Shown one piece after another: positions 55,500 to 64,000 of a DNA stretch of 64,000 nt; the first letter of the stretch is position 1; each line of letters begins with the position of its first letter. The notes beneath the pieces were generated by a model. It was not told the DNA's origin. It searched no databases and saw nothing but the letters and a program-made list of their open reading frames with translations. The position numbers were made by a program, and so were the translations under genes. This stretch comes from Mycolicibacterium gadium (GTDB lineage: Bacteria > Actinomycetota > Actinomycetes > Mycobacteriales > Mycobacteriaceae), in assembly GCF_010728925.1 (NCBI RefSeq), contig NZ_AP022608.1, positions 4,898,001 to 4,962,000 on the forward strand. The letters run 5' to 3'.

Positions 55500-56774
55500 G
55501 TGCGCACCGCATCTCCCACTCTCCATAAGCCGCCCGCTCACGCCAAGCGCGCTCTCCTTGCACGTCACCACGTCGTGGCGCCCTCGCTACGGGTAGCCGA
55601 GGCGGCCGCGGGCTCCGTGTTCAGCGCTGCGCGCCTGCGCGGCCCGATCGCGCGTGACGTCATCGCGCAGGTCACCGGGCTCAGCATCGCGACGGTCAAC
55701 CGTCAGGTGACGGCGCTGCTCGATGCGGGAGTCCTGAGGGAGCGCGCCGACCTGGCCGTCTCCGGCGCCATCGGCAGGCCGCGAGTTCCGGTCGAGGTCA
55801 ATCACGAGCCCTATCTGACGTTGGGCGTCCACATCGGTGCGCGCACCACCAGCATCGTGGCCACCGATCTGTTCGGCCGGACGCTCGACGTCGTCGAGAC
55901 GGCGACGCCGCGCGCCCCGCAGGCCGCCGCCCTGGCCTCGTTGGCCGCCAGCGCCCGCCGCTACCTCAGCCGTTGGCACCGCCGCCGCGCTCTGTGGGTC
56001 GGCGTGGCCGCGGGTGGCGTCGTAGACAGTGCGACGGGGTACCTCGATCATCCGCGGCTGGGCTGGTCGGAGGCTCCCGTCGGGCCGGTGCTCGCCGAAG
56101 CGCTCGGTCTGCCGGTGTCGGTCGCCTCCCATGTCGACGCGATGGCCGGTGCGGAACTTCTGCTCGGGGGTCGTCGGCTGCCGGCGTCCGAGAGCGCGGG
56201 CACAAGCCTCTACGTCTACGCCCGCGAGACCGTCGGCTACGCGCTGTCCATCGGCGGACGGGTGCATTCACCGAGCAGCGGACCGGGCACCATCGCCGCA
56301 CTGCCCGCGGACTCGGAGCTGCTGGGCGGCACCGGCCAGCTGGAGTCCACCGTGAGCGACGAAGCCGTGCTGATCGCCGCCCGCAAGGCCCGCATCATCA
56401 GCGGCGACGGTCCGGCCTCGACGATGCAGGCGGTGCTGCGGGCCGCCCGGCAGGGCAATGCGCGGGCGCAGGGCCTGCTCGCCGAGCGGGCCAGGGTGCT
56501 GGGCCAGGCTGTCGCATTGCTGCGCGACATGCTCAACCCCGACGACCTCGTGGTCGGCGGTCAGGCCTTCACCGAGTATCCGGAGGGCATGGAATGGGTC
56601 GAGGCGGCGTACACGCAACGCTCGGTCATGCCACCGCGTCAGATCCGGGTCACGGCGTTCGGTAATCGGGTGCAGGAGGCCGGCGCCGGCGTGGTGTCCC
56701 TCGTCGGGCTTTACGCCGACCCCATCGGAGCGATGAAGCGGGTGCTGAACCGGCGCCCCGAGGTGAGTGCGTAG
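55500..56774 (+). CDS. ROK family protein/transcriptional regulator (Rv0485-like)
   Basis: A 424-residue protein. An N-terminal winged helix (RLRGPIARDVIAQVTGLSIA, then TVNRQVTALLDAGVLRERAD) is followed by a ROK-type sugar-kinase fold (VGVAAGGVVDSATGYLDHPR and SVASHVDAMAGAELLLGG). The ATPase DxGxT block is degenerate, so it is a regulator rather than a kinase. GTG 55500 follows AAAGGAC; ATG 55458 is an alternative. The 172-base gap before it holds no gene. Recalled Rv0485 regulates PE/PPE genes. Confidence 0.88.
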   Translation: MRTASPTLHKPPAHAKRALLARHHVVAPSLRVAEAAAGSVFSAARLRGPIARDVIAQVTGLSIATVNRQVTALLDAGVLRERADLAVSGAIGRPRVPVEVNHEPYLTLGVHIGARTTSIVATDLFGRTLDVVETATPRAPQAAALASLAASARRYLSRWHRRRALWVGVAAGGVVDSATGYLDHPRLGWSEAPVGPVLAEALGLPVSVASHVDAMAGAELLLGGRRLPASESAGTSLYVYARETVGYALSIGGRVHSPSSGPGTIAALPADSELLGGTGQLESTVSDEAVLIAARKARIISGDGPASTMQAVLRAARQGNARAQGLLAERARVLGQAVALLRDMLNPDDLVVGGQAFTEYPEGMEWVEAAYTQRSVMPPRQIRVTAFGNRVQEAGAGVVSLVGLYADPIGAMKRVLNRRPEVSA

Positions 56775-56804
56775 CGGGCCGGTGTCCGCCCACGGTGTAG
56801 ACAT

Positions 56805-58139
56805 GTGTGTGTGCGCCCAGCCACGGATCTGACCGGTCTTGCGGTACCGCGACGAGTAGCCGTGTTGTCGGTGCACACCTCGCCGCTGGCGCAGCCCGGC
56901 ACCGGAGACGCGGGCGGGATGAACGTCTACGTCCTGCAGAGCGCGCTGCAGATGGCCCGCCGCGGCGTCGAGGTGGAGATCTTCACCAGGGCGACGTCGT
57001 CGGCGGATGCGCCCGTCGTGCACGTCGCGCCGGGGGTTCTCGTCCGCAACGTCGTCGCCGGCCCGTTCGAGGGTCTGGACAAGTACGACCTGCCCACCCA
57101 GCTGTGCGCCTTCACCGCGGGCGTCCTGCGGGCCGAGGCCACCCACGAGCCCGGCTACTACGACGTCGTGCACTCGCACTACTGGTTGTCCGGTCAGGTG
57201 GGCTGGCTGGCGCGGGATCGGTGGGCCGTGCCGCTCGTACATACGGCCCACACCCTGGCCGCGGTCAAGAATGCGGCCCTCGCCGACGGTGACGCACCCG
57301 AGCCGCCGCTGCGCGCGGTCGGCGAGCAGCAGGTGGTCGACGAGGCCGACCGGATGATCGTCAACACCGAAACCGAGGCACGCCAACTTGTTTCGCTGCA
57401 TCACGCCGATCCGTCCCGCATTGACGTCGTCCACCCCGGCGTCGACCTCGAGCTCTTCACACCCGGTGACCGGGCCGCCGCACGCGCCGCGCTGGGGCTG
57501 CGGGCCGACGAGCAGGTGCTGGCCTTCGTCGGGCGGATCCAACCGCTGAAGGCGCCCGACGTGCTGCTGCGCGCCGCGGCCCGGCTGACCGGCCGGTTCG
57601 GCGCACTGCGGGTGCTCGTGGCCGGCGGACCGTCCGGCAGCGGGCTCGCCGCACCCGAGTCGTTGATTCAATTGGCCGAAGAACTGGGTATCACCGCACA
57701 CGTGACATTCCTGCCGCCGCAGTCGCGCGATCAACTCGTCGACGTGTACCGGGCCGCCGATCTGGTCGCCGTGCCGAGCTATTCGGAATCGTTCGGGCTC
57801 GTCGCCGTCGAGGCGCAGGCCTGTGGGACGCCCGTTGTCGCGGCCGCCGTCGGCGGGCTGCCGGTCGCAGTGCGCGACGGCGTCACCGGAACGCTGGTCG
57901 ACGGCCACGACGTGGACGACTGGGCGAACGCCATCGGCGCCGTGTTGGACAAGGGCCCGGAGACGATGCGTGCGGCCGCCGTCGAGCATGCCGCGACGTT
58001 CTCATGGGCCCGCACCGTCGATGCGCTGCTCACCAGCTACGGACGCGCGATGTCCGACTATCGCGCCCGCCAGCGCAAGGACGTTGCGGCGCGCCGCAGC
58101 GGCCGGCGCTTCACGATCCGGCGCGGGGTGCGCGCGTGA
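56805..58139 (+). CDS. mshA: Mycothiol synthase step 1, glycosyltransferase MshA
   Basis: A 444-residue GT4 glycosyltransferase that joins UDP-GlcNAc to inositol 3-phosphate, the first step of mycothiol synthesis. [20 protein letters not shown] near residue 35 is the inositol-phosphate/UDP loop; the C-terminal Rossmann domain has [18 protein letters not shown] and [20 protein letters not shown], the EX7E retaining-transferase motif. Shorter at the N-terminus than recalled M. tuberculosis (480). GTG 56805 or 56811. Coupled to the YbjN-like gene (GTGA). Confidence 0.95.
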   Translation: MCVRPATDLTGLAVPRRVAVLSVHTSPLAQPGTGDAGGMNVYVLQSALQMARRGVEVEIFTRATSSADAPVVHVAPGVLVRNVVAGPFEGLDKYDLPTQLCAFTAGVLRAEATHEPGYYDVVHSHYWLSGQVGWLARDRWAVPLVHTAHTLAAVKNAALADGDAPEPPLRAVGEQQVVDEADRMIVNTETEARQLVSLHHADPSRIDVVHPGVDLELFTPGDRAAARAALGLRADEQVLAFVGRIQPLKAPDVLLRAAARLTGRFGALRVLVAGGPSGSGLAAPESLIQLAEELGITAHVTFLPPQSRDQLVDVYRAADLVAVPSYSESFGLVAVEAQACGTPVVAAAVGGLPVAVRDGVTGTLVDGHDVDDWANAIGAVLDKGPETMRAAAVEHAATFSWARTVDALLTSYGRAMSDYRARQRKDVAARRSGRRFTIRRGVRA

Positions 58140-58675
58140 CTGCCAGCGTGCGGGACATCATCGAGCAGACCTGCAAGGAGAACGGCCTCACCTGCACCCG
58201 CCATGAAGGCGCCCGCGGCGGGTTGCCCGGCATCATCGTCGAACTGCCCGGCGAGCGTCGGCTGACGACCAACACCATCCTGTCCATCGGTGAACATTCG
58301 GTGCGCGTGGAAGCGTTCGTCTGCCGGAAACCCGACGAAAACCACGAGGGCGTCTACCGCTTTCTGCTGAAGCGCAACCGCCGTCTCTACGGCGTCGCCT
58401 ACACGCTGGACAACGTCGGCGACATCTACCTCGTCGGCCGGATGGCGCTGGCGTCGGTCACCTCCGATGAGATCGACCGGGTGCTCGGTCAAGTGCTCGA
58501 AGCCGTCGACTCGGACTTCAACACCCTGTTGGAGTTGGGTTTTCGGTCGTCCATCCAGAAAGAGTGGGAGTGGCGGGTGTCGCGTGGCGAGTCACTGAAG
58601 AACCTGCAGGCCTTCGCTCACCTCATCGACGAAGACGAGGCGGACCGCCAAGCCGGCACGAACGGCTCGGGATAG
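58136..58675 (+). CDS. YbjN domain protein (Rv0487-like)
   Basis: A 179-residue YbjN-fold protein. [20 protein letters not shown] at the start, then [20 protein letters not shown] and [20 protein letters not shown], a Tyr-Leu-Val-Gly-Arg block typical of the family, which is related to type III secretion chaperone folds. Function unknown. GTG overlaps the mshA stop by four bases, so it is translated with it. Same order as Rv0487. Confidence 0.85.
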   Translation: MTASVRDIIEQTCKENGLTCTRHEGARGGLPGIIVELPGERRLTTNTILSIGEHSVRVEAFVCRKPDENHEGVYRFLLKRNRRLYGVAYTLDNVGDIYLVGRMALASVTSDEIDRVLGQVLEAVDSDFNTLLELGFRSSIQKEWEWRVSRGESLKNLQAFAHLIDEDEADRQAGTNGSG

Positions 58676-58684
58676 TCTTTCGCC

Positions 58685-59431
58685 ATGGGAGACTCCACGC
58701 TGATTCTGCTGCGGCACGGTGAGAGCGAGTGGAACGCGAAGAACTTGTTCACCGGCTGGGTCGACGTCGACCTCACCGACAAGGGCAGGGCCGAGGCGTT
58801 GCGCGCGGGCGAGCTGATCAAGGAACTCGACCGTCAGCCCGACGTGCTGTACACCTCGCTATTGCGCCGGGCGATCACCACCGCGAACCTGGCGCTGGAC
58901 GCCGCGGACCGGCACTGGATTCCAGTGCACCGCGACTGGCGGCTCAACGAGCGGCATTACGGCGCCCTGCAGGGCCTCAACAAGGCCGAGACCAAGGACA
59001 AGTACGGCGACGATCAATTCATGAAGTGGCGGCGCAGCTACGACACCCCGCCACCGCCGATCGAGGCGGGTAGCACATTCAGCCAGGACCGCGATCCGCG
59101 GTACGCCGACATCGGTGGTGGCCCGCTGACCGAGTGCCTCAAGGACGTCGTCGAGCGATTCGTGCCCTATTTCGAGGGCACGATCGTGCCCGATCTGCGT
59201 GCCGGCAAGACCGTGCTCATCGCCGCCCACGGCAACTCGCTGCGCGCGTTGGTGAAGTATCTGGACGGAATGTCGGACGAAGACGTGGTCGGACTGAACA
59301 TTCCGACCGGCATTCCTCTTCGCTACGACCTCGATTCCGACCTCAAGCCGACGGTCGTCGGCGGCACCTACCTGGACCCCGAGGCCGCGGCGGCGGGTGC
59401 GGCCGCAGTTGCTGCGCAGGGCGCGAAGTAG
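58685..59431 (+). CDS. gpm1: 2,3-bisphosphoglycerate-dependent phosphoglycerate mutase
   Basis: A 248-residue cofactor-dependent mutase of glycolysis that interconverts 3- and 2-phosphoglycerate. The phospho-His is in [19 protein letters not shown] (residue about 11), with [19 protein letters not shown] and the second His in [18 protein letters not shown]. Length is typical. ATG follows TAGTCT (58673-58678) by six bases; leaderless. Next to senX3-regX3 as Rv0489 is. Confidence 0.95.
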   Translation: MGDSTLILLRHGESEWNAKNLFTGWVDVDLTDKGRAEALRAGELIKELDRQPDVLYTSLLRRAITTANLALDAADRHWIPVHRDWRLNERHYGALQGLNKAETKDKYGDDQFMKWRRSYDTPPPPIEAGSTFSQDRDPRYADIGGGPLTECLKDVVERFVPYFEGTIVPDLRAGKTVLIAAHGNSLRALVKYLDGMSDEDVVGLNIPTGIPLRYDLDSDLKPTVVGGTYLDPEAAAAGAAAVAAQGAK

Positions 59432-59445
59432 GCCGCTGAACAGTG

Positions 59446-59463
59446 CCGCCGGGCAAACGGCGG
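59446..59463 (+). terminator. Weak GC hairpin after gpm1
   Basis: CCGCCG and CGGCGG pair around GGCAAA, 15 bases after the gpm1 stop. No T-tract. A candidate terminator separating gpm1 from senX3. Confidence 0.4.
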
Positions 59464-59572
59464 GTTAACGGGGGAAAGCCAGGGTTCGAATTTCCCAGAT
59501 TACTTCTGTGACTTGTCCCGATTTGGCCGCACGCTGCTGGGATGACGTTCACCGGGTGCGTACGATTTTCGC

Positions 59573-60760
59573 GTGAGTGTGGTAACGGCGCTGCTGCTGT
59601 CGGCGCTCGTGGCACTGCTCGCCCTGGTGGTCGGTGTGGCGCTCGGGGCGGGGTTGGCGCCCCGTCTGATGGAGCGCAGGCAACGGCGCGCGACCGCGCA
59701 GTCGGGGATCACCGTTTCGCAGATGCTCGCCCACATCGTGTCGCAATCGCCGGTCGGGATCGTCGTGGTCGACACCTACCGTGACGTGGTCTACACCAAC
59801 GACCGGGCCCGTGAGCTGGGTCTGGTGCGTGACCGGCTGCTCGACGAACGGGCATGGCTGGCGGCCGAACGCACCCTGACCACCGGTGAGGACGGTGAGG
59901 TCGACCTGTCGCCACGCAAGCGTGCCCATCCGGGCCGATCGGGATTGTCGGTCCGTGGGCACGTCCGCCTGCTGACCGAGCAGGATCGCCGCTTCGCCGT
60001 CGTCTACGTCGACGACCAGTCCGAGCATGCGCGGATGGAGGCGACCCGCCGTGATTTCGTCGCCAACGTCAGCCACGAACTCAAGACCCCCGTCGGTGCG
60101 ATGGGGGTGCTCGCAGAGGCGGTGCTGGCGTCGGCCGATGACCCCGAAACGGTGCGCCGGTTCGCCGACAAGATGTTGGTCGAGGCGAACCGGCTGGGCA
60201 ATATGGTGGGCGAACTGATCGAGCTGTCGCGGCTGCAGGGCGCAGAACCGCTGCCCGACCTGGAAGCCGTCGATGTCGACACCGTCGTCGCCGAGGCGCT
60301 GTCGCGGTACAAGGTGGCCGCCGACAACGCCGACATCGCGATCACCACCGACGCGCCGACCGGATTCCGGGTACTGGGCGACCAGCCGCTGTTGGTCACC
60401 GCCATCGCGAACCTGGTGTCCAACGCAATTGCCTACTCGCCTAACGGTTCTGCGGTGTCGATCAGCAGGCGCCGCCGCGGCGACAACATCGAAATCGCCG
60501 TCACCGACCGCGGCTTCGGCATCGCCCGCGCGGATCAGGAGCGGGTGTTCGAACGGTTCTTCCGCGTCGACAAGGCGCGTTCCCGGGCCACCGGCGGCAC
60601 GGGACTCGGATTGGCGATCGTGAAGCACGTCGCCGCCAACCACAACGGAACCATCCGGCTGTGGAGTCAACCAGGAACGGGATCGACGTTCACCCTGTCG
60701 ATTCCGGCGTATCCGCAGGGTGACGATGACCCAGAAGTGCACGTCGAACGAGAGGACTAG
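59573..60760 (+). CDS. senX3: Sensor histidine kinase SenX3
   Basis: A 395-residue kinase that senses phosphate starvation together with the Pst system and phosphorylates RegX3. Membrane helix [20 protein letters not shown] at the N-terminus, a PAS domain near 50-150 ([18 protein letters not shown]), H-box [17 protein letters not shown] near 165, N-box [15 protein letters not shown]1 [13 protein letters not shown] and G2 [17 protein letters not shown] 59573 follows TACGAT (59561-59566) by six bases, a leaderless pattern; a single half-site GTTCACC lies upstream. Ends seven bases before regX3. Confidence 0.95.
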   Translation: MSVVTALLLSALVALLALVVGVALGAGLAPRLMERRQRRATAQSGITVSQMLAHIVSQSPVGIVVVDTYRDVVYTNDRARELGLVRDRLLDERAWLAAERTLTTGEDGEVDLSPRKRAHPGRSGLSVRGHVRLLTEQDRRFAVVYVDDQSEHARMEATRRDFVANVSHELKTPVGAMGVLAEAVLASADDPETVRRFADKMLVEANRLGNMVGELIELSRLQGAEPLPDLEAVDVDTVVAEALSRYKVAADNADIAITTDAPTGFRVLGDQPLLVTAIANLVSNAIAYSPNGSAVSISRRRRGDNIEIAVTDRGFGIARADQERVFERFFRVDKARSRATGGTGLGLAIVKHVAANHNGTIRLWSQPGTGSTFTLSIPAYPQGDDDPEVHVERED

Positions 60761-60767
60761 CCAGACA

Positions 60768-61454
60768 ATGACCAGCGTGTTGATCGTGGAGGACGAGGAG
60801 TCCTTGGCCGATCCCCTGGCCTTTCTCCTGCGTAAGGAGGGCTTCGAAGCCACGGTAGTGGCCGACGGGCCGTCGGCCCTGGCCGAGTTCGAGCGGGCCG
60901 GTGCCGACATCGTCCTGTTGGACCTGATGCTTCCGGGGATGAGCGGTACGGACGTCTGCAAGCAATTGCGTTCGCGTTCAAGCGTTCCCGTCATCATGGT
61001 GACGGCTCGCGATAGTGAAATCGACAAGGTGGTAGGACTCGAACTCGGGGCCGACGACTACGTGACGAAGCCGTACTCCGCGCGGGAACTGATTGCGCGT
61101 ATTCGCGCCGTGCTGCGTCGCGGCAGCGACAACGACGACGCAGGGATCGGCGACGGCGTGTTGGAAGCCGGACCGGTGCGGATGGACGTCGAACGGCACG
61201 TTGTTTCGGTCAACGGTGACGCGATCACGTTGCCGCTCAAAGAGTTCGACCTGCTCGAGTACCTGATGCGCAACAGTGGCCGTGTGCTCACCCGCGGTCA
61301 GCTGATCGACCGAGTGTGGGGTGCCGACTACGTCGGCGACACGAAAACCCTTGACGTGCATGTGAAGCGGCTGCGGTCGAAGATCGAGTCCGACCCCGCG
61401 AATCCCGTCCATCTGGTCACGGTCCGCGGCCTGGGCTACAAACTGGAGGGCTAA
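60768..61454 (+). CDS. regX3: Response regulator RegX3
   Basis: A 228-residue OmpR-type regulator. Receiver domain with acidic VEDEES, phospho-Asp in DIVLLDLMLPGM (residue about 52), Thr in VTARDSEIDK and Lys in DDYVTKPYSARELIARI; winged helix with LPLKEFDLLEYLMRNSGRVL and LDVHVKRLRSKIE. It activates phosphate-uptake genes. ATG 60768 with AGAGGAC before it. The gap to senX3 is only seven bases, with no MIRU-type repeat as found in M. tuberculosis. Confidence 0.95.
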   Translation: MTSVLIVEDEESLADPLAFLLRKEGFEATVVADGPSALAEFERAGADIVLLDLMLPGMSGTDVCKQLRSRSSVPVIMVTARDSEIDKVVGLELGADDYVTKPYSARELIARIRAVLRRGSDNDDAGIGDGVLEAGPVRMDVERHVVSVNGDAITLPLKEFDLLEYLMRNSGRVLTRGQLIDRVWGADYVGDTKTLDVHVKRLRSKIESDPANPVHLVTVRGLGYKLEG

Positions 61455-61461
61455 CGCCTCC

Positions 61462-61746
61462 CTACGAACCGAGGATCTCGAACACCTCAAAGGTGTTGAC
61501 GCCCGCAGTGACTGACGGATCGCTCTCCGCGATGGCCAGCACCTCGGCGCGGTCGGCCGCGCGCAGGACGCCTAGACCCCACACGCCCTCGGGGTCGGCG
61601 ACCGGACCGTAGACGACGACCCTGCCGTCGGCCTCCAGCTGCTGCCAGTACTCCTGATGAGCTGCCATCGCCTGCTGTTCGGCTTGTGTCATCGTCTGCG
61701 CGAAATCCGCACGTGGCGGAGTGAGGCGAAAGAAGAACAGGCTCAT
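61462..61746 (-). CDS. YciI-like protein
   Basis: A 94-residue dimeric alpha-beta barrel protein of the YCII family. It begins [20 protein letters not shown] and has [20 protein letters not shown] with the conserved His, then [20 protein letters not shown]. YciI relatives bind small molecules and some act as dehydrochlorinase-like enzymes; function is unknown. Coupled to the upstream gene by a four-base overlap. Convergent with regX3. Confidence 0.8.
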   Translation of the reverse strand: MSLFFFRLTPPRADFAQTMTQAEQQAMAAHQEYWQQLEADGRVVVYGPVADPEGVWGLGVLRAADRAEVLAIAESDPSVTAGVNTFEVFEILGS

Positions 61747-62537
61747 TCGGCCGCGCGGGTCGCGGGGTGTACGGCGATCAGCCCTAAAGCGCTGCGCCGC
61801 TTACACATCGCGGCCAGCTCTGCGTAGGCCTTCTCGCCGAGCAGTTCGGTGAGTTCTGCGGCGTAGGACTCCCACACCGCCTTCTTCCCGACGTGCGCGT
61901 TCGGATCGCCGGTGCAGTACCAGTGCAGGTCGGCGCCGCCCTCGCCCCAGCCGCGCCGGTCGTACTCGGTGATCCACGTCTTCAGTATCTCGGTGCCGTC
62001 GGGTCGTTCCACCCATTCCTGGGTGCGGCGGATCGGGAGCTGCCAGCAGACCTCGGGTTTGAGGGTCAGCGGTTCGACGCCGATCTTGAGCGCTTTCGAG
62101 TGCAACGCGCATCCGATGCCGCCGGGGAACCCGGGACGGTTCAGAAATATGCAGGCGCCCTTGTACTTCCGGGTGCGTAGATTGGGTTTGTCGTCGTACT
62201 CGTCCATTTCGAGGTAGCCCTTTTTTCCGAGACCCTTCTCCCGGAACTGCCAATCCTCGTCGGTCAGGAGTTTGACCGCCTCTTCGAGTTCGGCGATGTC
62301 GTTCTTGTCCGACATGAAGGCCCCATGGCTGCAGCATCCGTCGTCGGGCCTGCCCTCCACAGTGCCCTGACAGGCGGGCGTGCCGAACACGCACGTCCAC
62401 CGCGACAGCAGCCACGTCATGTCGGCTGCGATCAGATGCTCGGGGTTGTCGGGATCGAAAAACTCCACCCACTCACGGGCAAAGTCGAGTTCAACCTCGC
62501 CGGGCCCAGGTGATTTGCTCTTCGCCCGAGGGCTCAT
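61743..62537 (-). CDS. Conserved protein of Rv0495c type (Cys-rich, DUF3109-like)
   Basis: About 264 residues, close to recalled Rv0495c. Two Cys clusters stand out: [12 protein letters not shown] with [10 protein letters not shown] in the N-terminal half and [20 protein letters not shown] with [11 protein letters not shown] in the second, so a metal or iron-sulfur site is plausible. Ends [14 protein letters not shown]. Start ATG 62537; a GTG at 62552 lies eight bases after TACCGT and would fit a leaderless transcript. Divergent from ppx1. Function unknown. Confidence 0.82.
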   Translation of the reverse strand: MSPRAKSKSPGPGEVELDFAREWVEFFDPDNPEHLIAADMTWLLSRWTCVFGTPACQGTVEGRPDDGCCSHGAFMSDKNDIAELEEAVKLLTDEDWQFREKGLGKKGYLEMDEYDDKPNLRTRKYKGACIFLNRPGFPGGIGCALHSKALKIGVEPLTLKPEVCWQLPIRRTQEWVERPDGTEILKTWITEYDRRGWGEGGADLHWYCTGDPNAHVGKKAVWESYAAELTELLGEKAYAELAAMCKRRSALGLIAVHPATRAAE

Positions 62538-62585
62538 CGCTGATGCACTCACAACATTCAACGGTAAACCCAATAGGGTGGATGG

Positions 62586-63551
62586 GTGCGATTAGGCGTG
62601 CTGGATGTCGGCAGCAATACCGTCCACCTGTTGGTGGTGGACGCCCGTCGCGGTGGACATCCGACGCCCATGAGTTCCACCAAGGCCTCGCTGCGCCTCG
62701 CAGAGGCCATCGACAGCAACGGAAAACTCACCCGAAAGGGCGCCGACAAGTTGATCGGCACCCTCGACGAGTTCGCCAAGATCGCGGCGAGTTCGGGGTG
62801 CGTCGAGTTGATGGCGTTCGCGACTTCCGCTGTCCGCGATGCGAAGAACTCCGAAGAACTACTCGCCAGGGTGCACGCCGAGACCGGCGTGGCGCTGCAG
62901 GTGCTCAGCGGGGTCGACGAGTCCCGGCTGACGTTCCTCGCGGTGCGCCGCTGGTACGGCTGGAGCGCGGGCCGCATCATCAACATCGATATCGGTGGCG
63001 GCTCGCTTGAACTGTCGAACGGCGTCGACGAGGAGCCCGAGGTGGCGCTGTCGCTGCCGTTCGGTGCGGGCCGGCTGACCCGGGAATGGCTGCCCGACGA
63101 TCCCCCGGGCCGCCGCCGCGTGAACATGCTGCGCGACTGGCTGGCCACCGAGCTGGCCGACGCGGGCGCCGAGATGCTCAAGGCGGGCACTCCAGACCTG
63201 GCCGTCGCGACCTCGAAGACGTTCCGCTCGCTGGCCCGCCTCACCGGCGCGGCCCCCTCCGGGGCAGGTCCGAGGGTGAAGCGGACGTTGACGGCCACCG
63301 GCCTGAGGCAGCTCATAGCATTCATCTCTAGGATGACCGCGGCTGACCGTGCAGAGTTGGAAGGGGTGAGCGCCGAACGGGCGCCGCAGATCGTGGCCGG
63401 AGCCTTGGTAGCTGAGGCGAGCATGAAGGCTCTGGATGTCGAAAGCGTGGATATCTGTCCATGGGCATTGCGAGAAGGGCTGATTCTGCGGAAACTCGAC
63501 AGCGAGGCTGATGGAACTGCCTTGGTGGAGACATCTGTCCAGCGACGCTGA
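62586..63551 (+). CDS. ppx1: Exopolyphosphatase (Ppx/GppA family)
   Basis: A 321-residue ASKHA-fold phosphatase, releasing phosphate from polyphosphate or hydrolysing pppGpp. [17 protein letters not shown] is the first phosphate loop, [14 protein letters not shown] and [20 protein letters not shown] the family blocks, and [18 protein letters not shown] the second phosphate loop. This short form lacks the C-terminal HD domain, like Rv0496. GTG 62586 follows TAGGGT (62574-62579) by six bases. Confidence 0.92.
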   Translation: MRLGVLDVGSNTVHLLVVDARRGGHPTPMSSTKASLRLAEAIDSNGKLTRKGADKLIGTLDEFAKIAASSGCVELMAFATSAVRDAKNSEELLARVHAETGVALQVLSGVDESRLTFLAVRRWYGWSAGRIINIDIGGGSLELSNGVDEEPEVALSLPFGAGRLTREWLPDDPPGRRRVNMLRDWLATELADAGAEMLKAGTPDLAVATSKTFRSLARLTGAAPSGAGPRVKRTLTATGLRQLIAFISRMTAADRAELEGVSAERAPQIVAGALVAEASMKALDVESVDICPWALREGLILRKLDSEADGTALVETSVQRR

Positions 63552-63608
63552 CCAGCAGACTGGAGGCTCACACGGCGCCGAATCCAGGGGCCCAGAGGCG
63601 AGAGACGA

Positions 63609-64000
63609 ATGACAGGACCAGAAGACAGCCAGAGCACGCGACCGATCTCGGTCGCGGAGTTGCTGGCCCGTAACGGCACCATCGGTGCCCCGCCGGTCGG
63701 GGGCCGCCGCAGGCGCCGTCGCGGAGACACCGACTCGATCTCCGTCGCAGAGCTGACCGGTGAGATTCCGATCGTCACCGATCGCGACATCGTCGAACGG
63801 CCCGTCGCTGACGAACCGTCGGCCCAGCAGGATGCCGCCGAGCCCGTCGAGGTCCCGGTCGAACAGGTCGAAGCTGTCGAGCCGCCGGAGCTGACCAGCC
63901 CAGCCGCGAGCAACGGCGCCGTCGACCATCAGGACACCGACGTGGTCGAAGCGGTCGAGGCCGACAACGCCGATGAGGCCGTCGAGGCCGATGAGGCCGA
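63609..64000 (+). CDS. Rv0497-like membrane protein, N-terminal part (runs off the right edge)
   Basis: The first 130 residues are in the window. A Ser/Thr-rich start with two copies of a short motif, [14 protein letters not shown] and [14 protein letters not shown] (core SISVAEL), and a basic [10 protein letters not shown] between. Then an acidic, low-complexity stretch with repeated VEAVEAD-like units. The recalled Rv0497 has such a disordered N-terminus followed by membrane helices, which lie beyond the edge. The ATG is 57 bases after ppx1, with GAGAGACGA before it. Function unknown. Confidence 0.7.
   Translation, partial: MTGPEDSQSTRPISVAELLARNGTIGAPPVGGRRRRRRGDTDSISVAELTGEIPIVTDRDIVERPVADEPSAQQDAAEPVEVPVEQVEAVEPPELTSPAASNGAVDHQDTDVVEAVEADNADEAVEADEA

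Noticed and set aside
59480..59505. tRNA T-loop-like sequence (GGTTCGAAT) before senX3
   Set aside because: No acceptor stem, D-arm or anticodon arm could be folded around it; it is a chance match in the intergenic region.
59546..59566. GTTCACC as a possible PHO/RegX3 box before senX3
   Set aside because: Only one half-site is convincing; the second repeat unit at 11-base spacing does not match, so no operator is claimed.

Overview
The window is GC-rich, densely packed actinobacterial chromosome, almost certainly from a fast-growing, environmental-type Mycobacterium (Mycolicibacterium). Markers are groEL2 with two CIRCE operators, heparin-binding hemagglutinin (hbhA), mycothiol synthesis (mshA), senX3-regX3, ramB-icl, lprQ, and many GTG starts. 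From about 27.4 kb to the right edge the order follows the recalled M. tuberculosis run Rv0457c to Rv0497, with some replacements. No rRNA, tRNA, CRISPR, transposase or prophage gene was seen. No stretch longer than 300 bases lacks a gene; the largest gap (36852-37108) is regulatory.

Layout. 0-5.6 kb: a cut-off SDR, an F420-type reductase, two bacterial-PH membrane proteins, then a leftward group (cupin, urea transporter, biuret-hydrolase-like cysteine hydrolase, pyroglutamyl peptidase) that looks like nitrogen scavenging. 5.6-12.4 kb: HAD phosphatase, SRPBCC protein, EmbR-like BTAD-FHA regulator, SF2 helicase, cupin, SDR and a divergent TetR. 12.4-14.2 kb: groEL2 with double CIRCE and a strong terminator. 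14.3-25.1 kb: a broken AbiEi/DUF559-type gene, then metabolic genes (oxidoreductases, D-aminoacylase, VOC, DinB, PAP2, GabD2-like dehydrogenase, a PPK2, DUF2889, crotonase). 25.1-27.4 kb: efeO-efeB iron uptake behind two IdeR-like boxes. 27.4-36 kb: oligopeptidase, aldehyde dehydrogenase, DUF779, lpdC, ramB. 36-43.7 kb: thioesterase, icl1, fadB2, a second PPK2 (where M. tuberculosis has umaA-pcaA), TetR, DUF445, XRE regulator, hbhA. 43.8-51.5 kb: small envelope proteins, deoC, then a coupled trio (lipoprotein, sedolisin-family protease, zinc-ribbon membrane protein) not in my recollection of the M. tuberculosis order. 51.6-64 kb: murB, lprQ, SDR, ROK regulator, mshA, YbjN-like, gpm1, senX3-regX3, YciI-like, Rv0495c-like, ppx1 and the start of an Rv0497-like gene.

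Themes: (i) C2/fatty-acid metabolism (ramB, icl1, fadB2, thioesterase); (ii) polyphosphate/phosphate handling (two PPK2 of different subtype, PPX, SenX3-RegX3); (iii) cell envelope (murB, lprQ, hbhA, LmeA-like protein, PAP2, sedolisin trio); (iv) widespread leaderless expression: 24 genes have a TANNNT hexamer 6-8 nt before the start codon. Two copies of a 49-bp palindromic repeat were found, one inside a coding sequence. All family assignments are from reading motifs and from memory; no database search was run.
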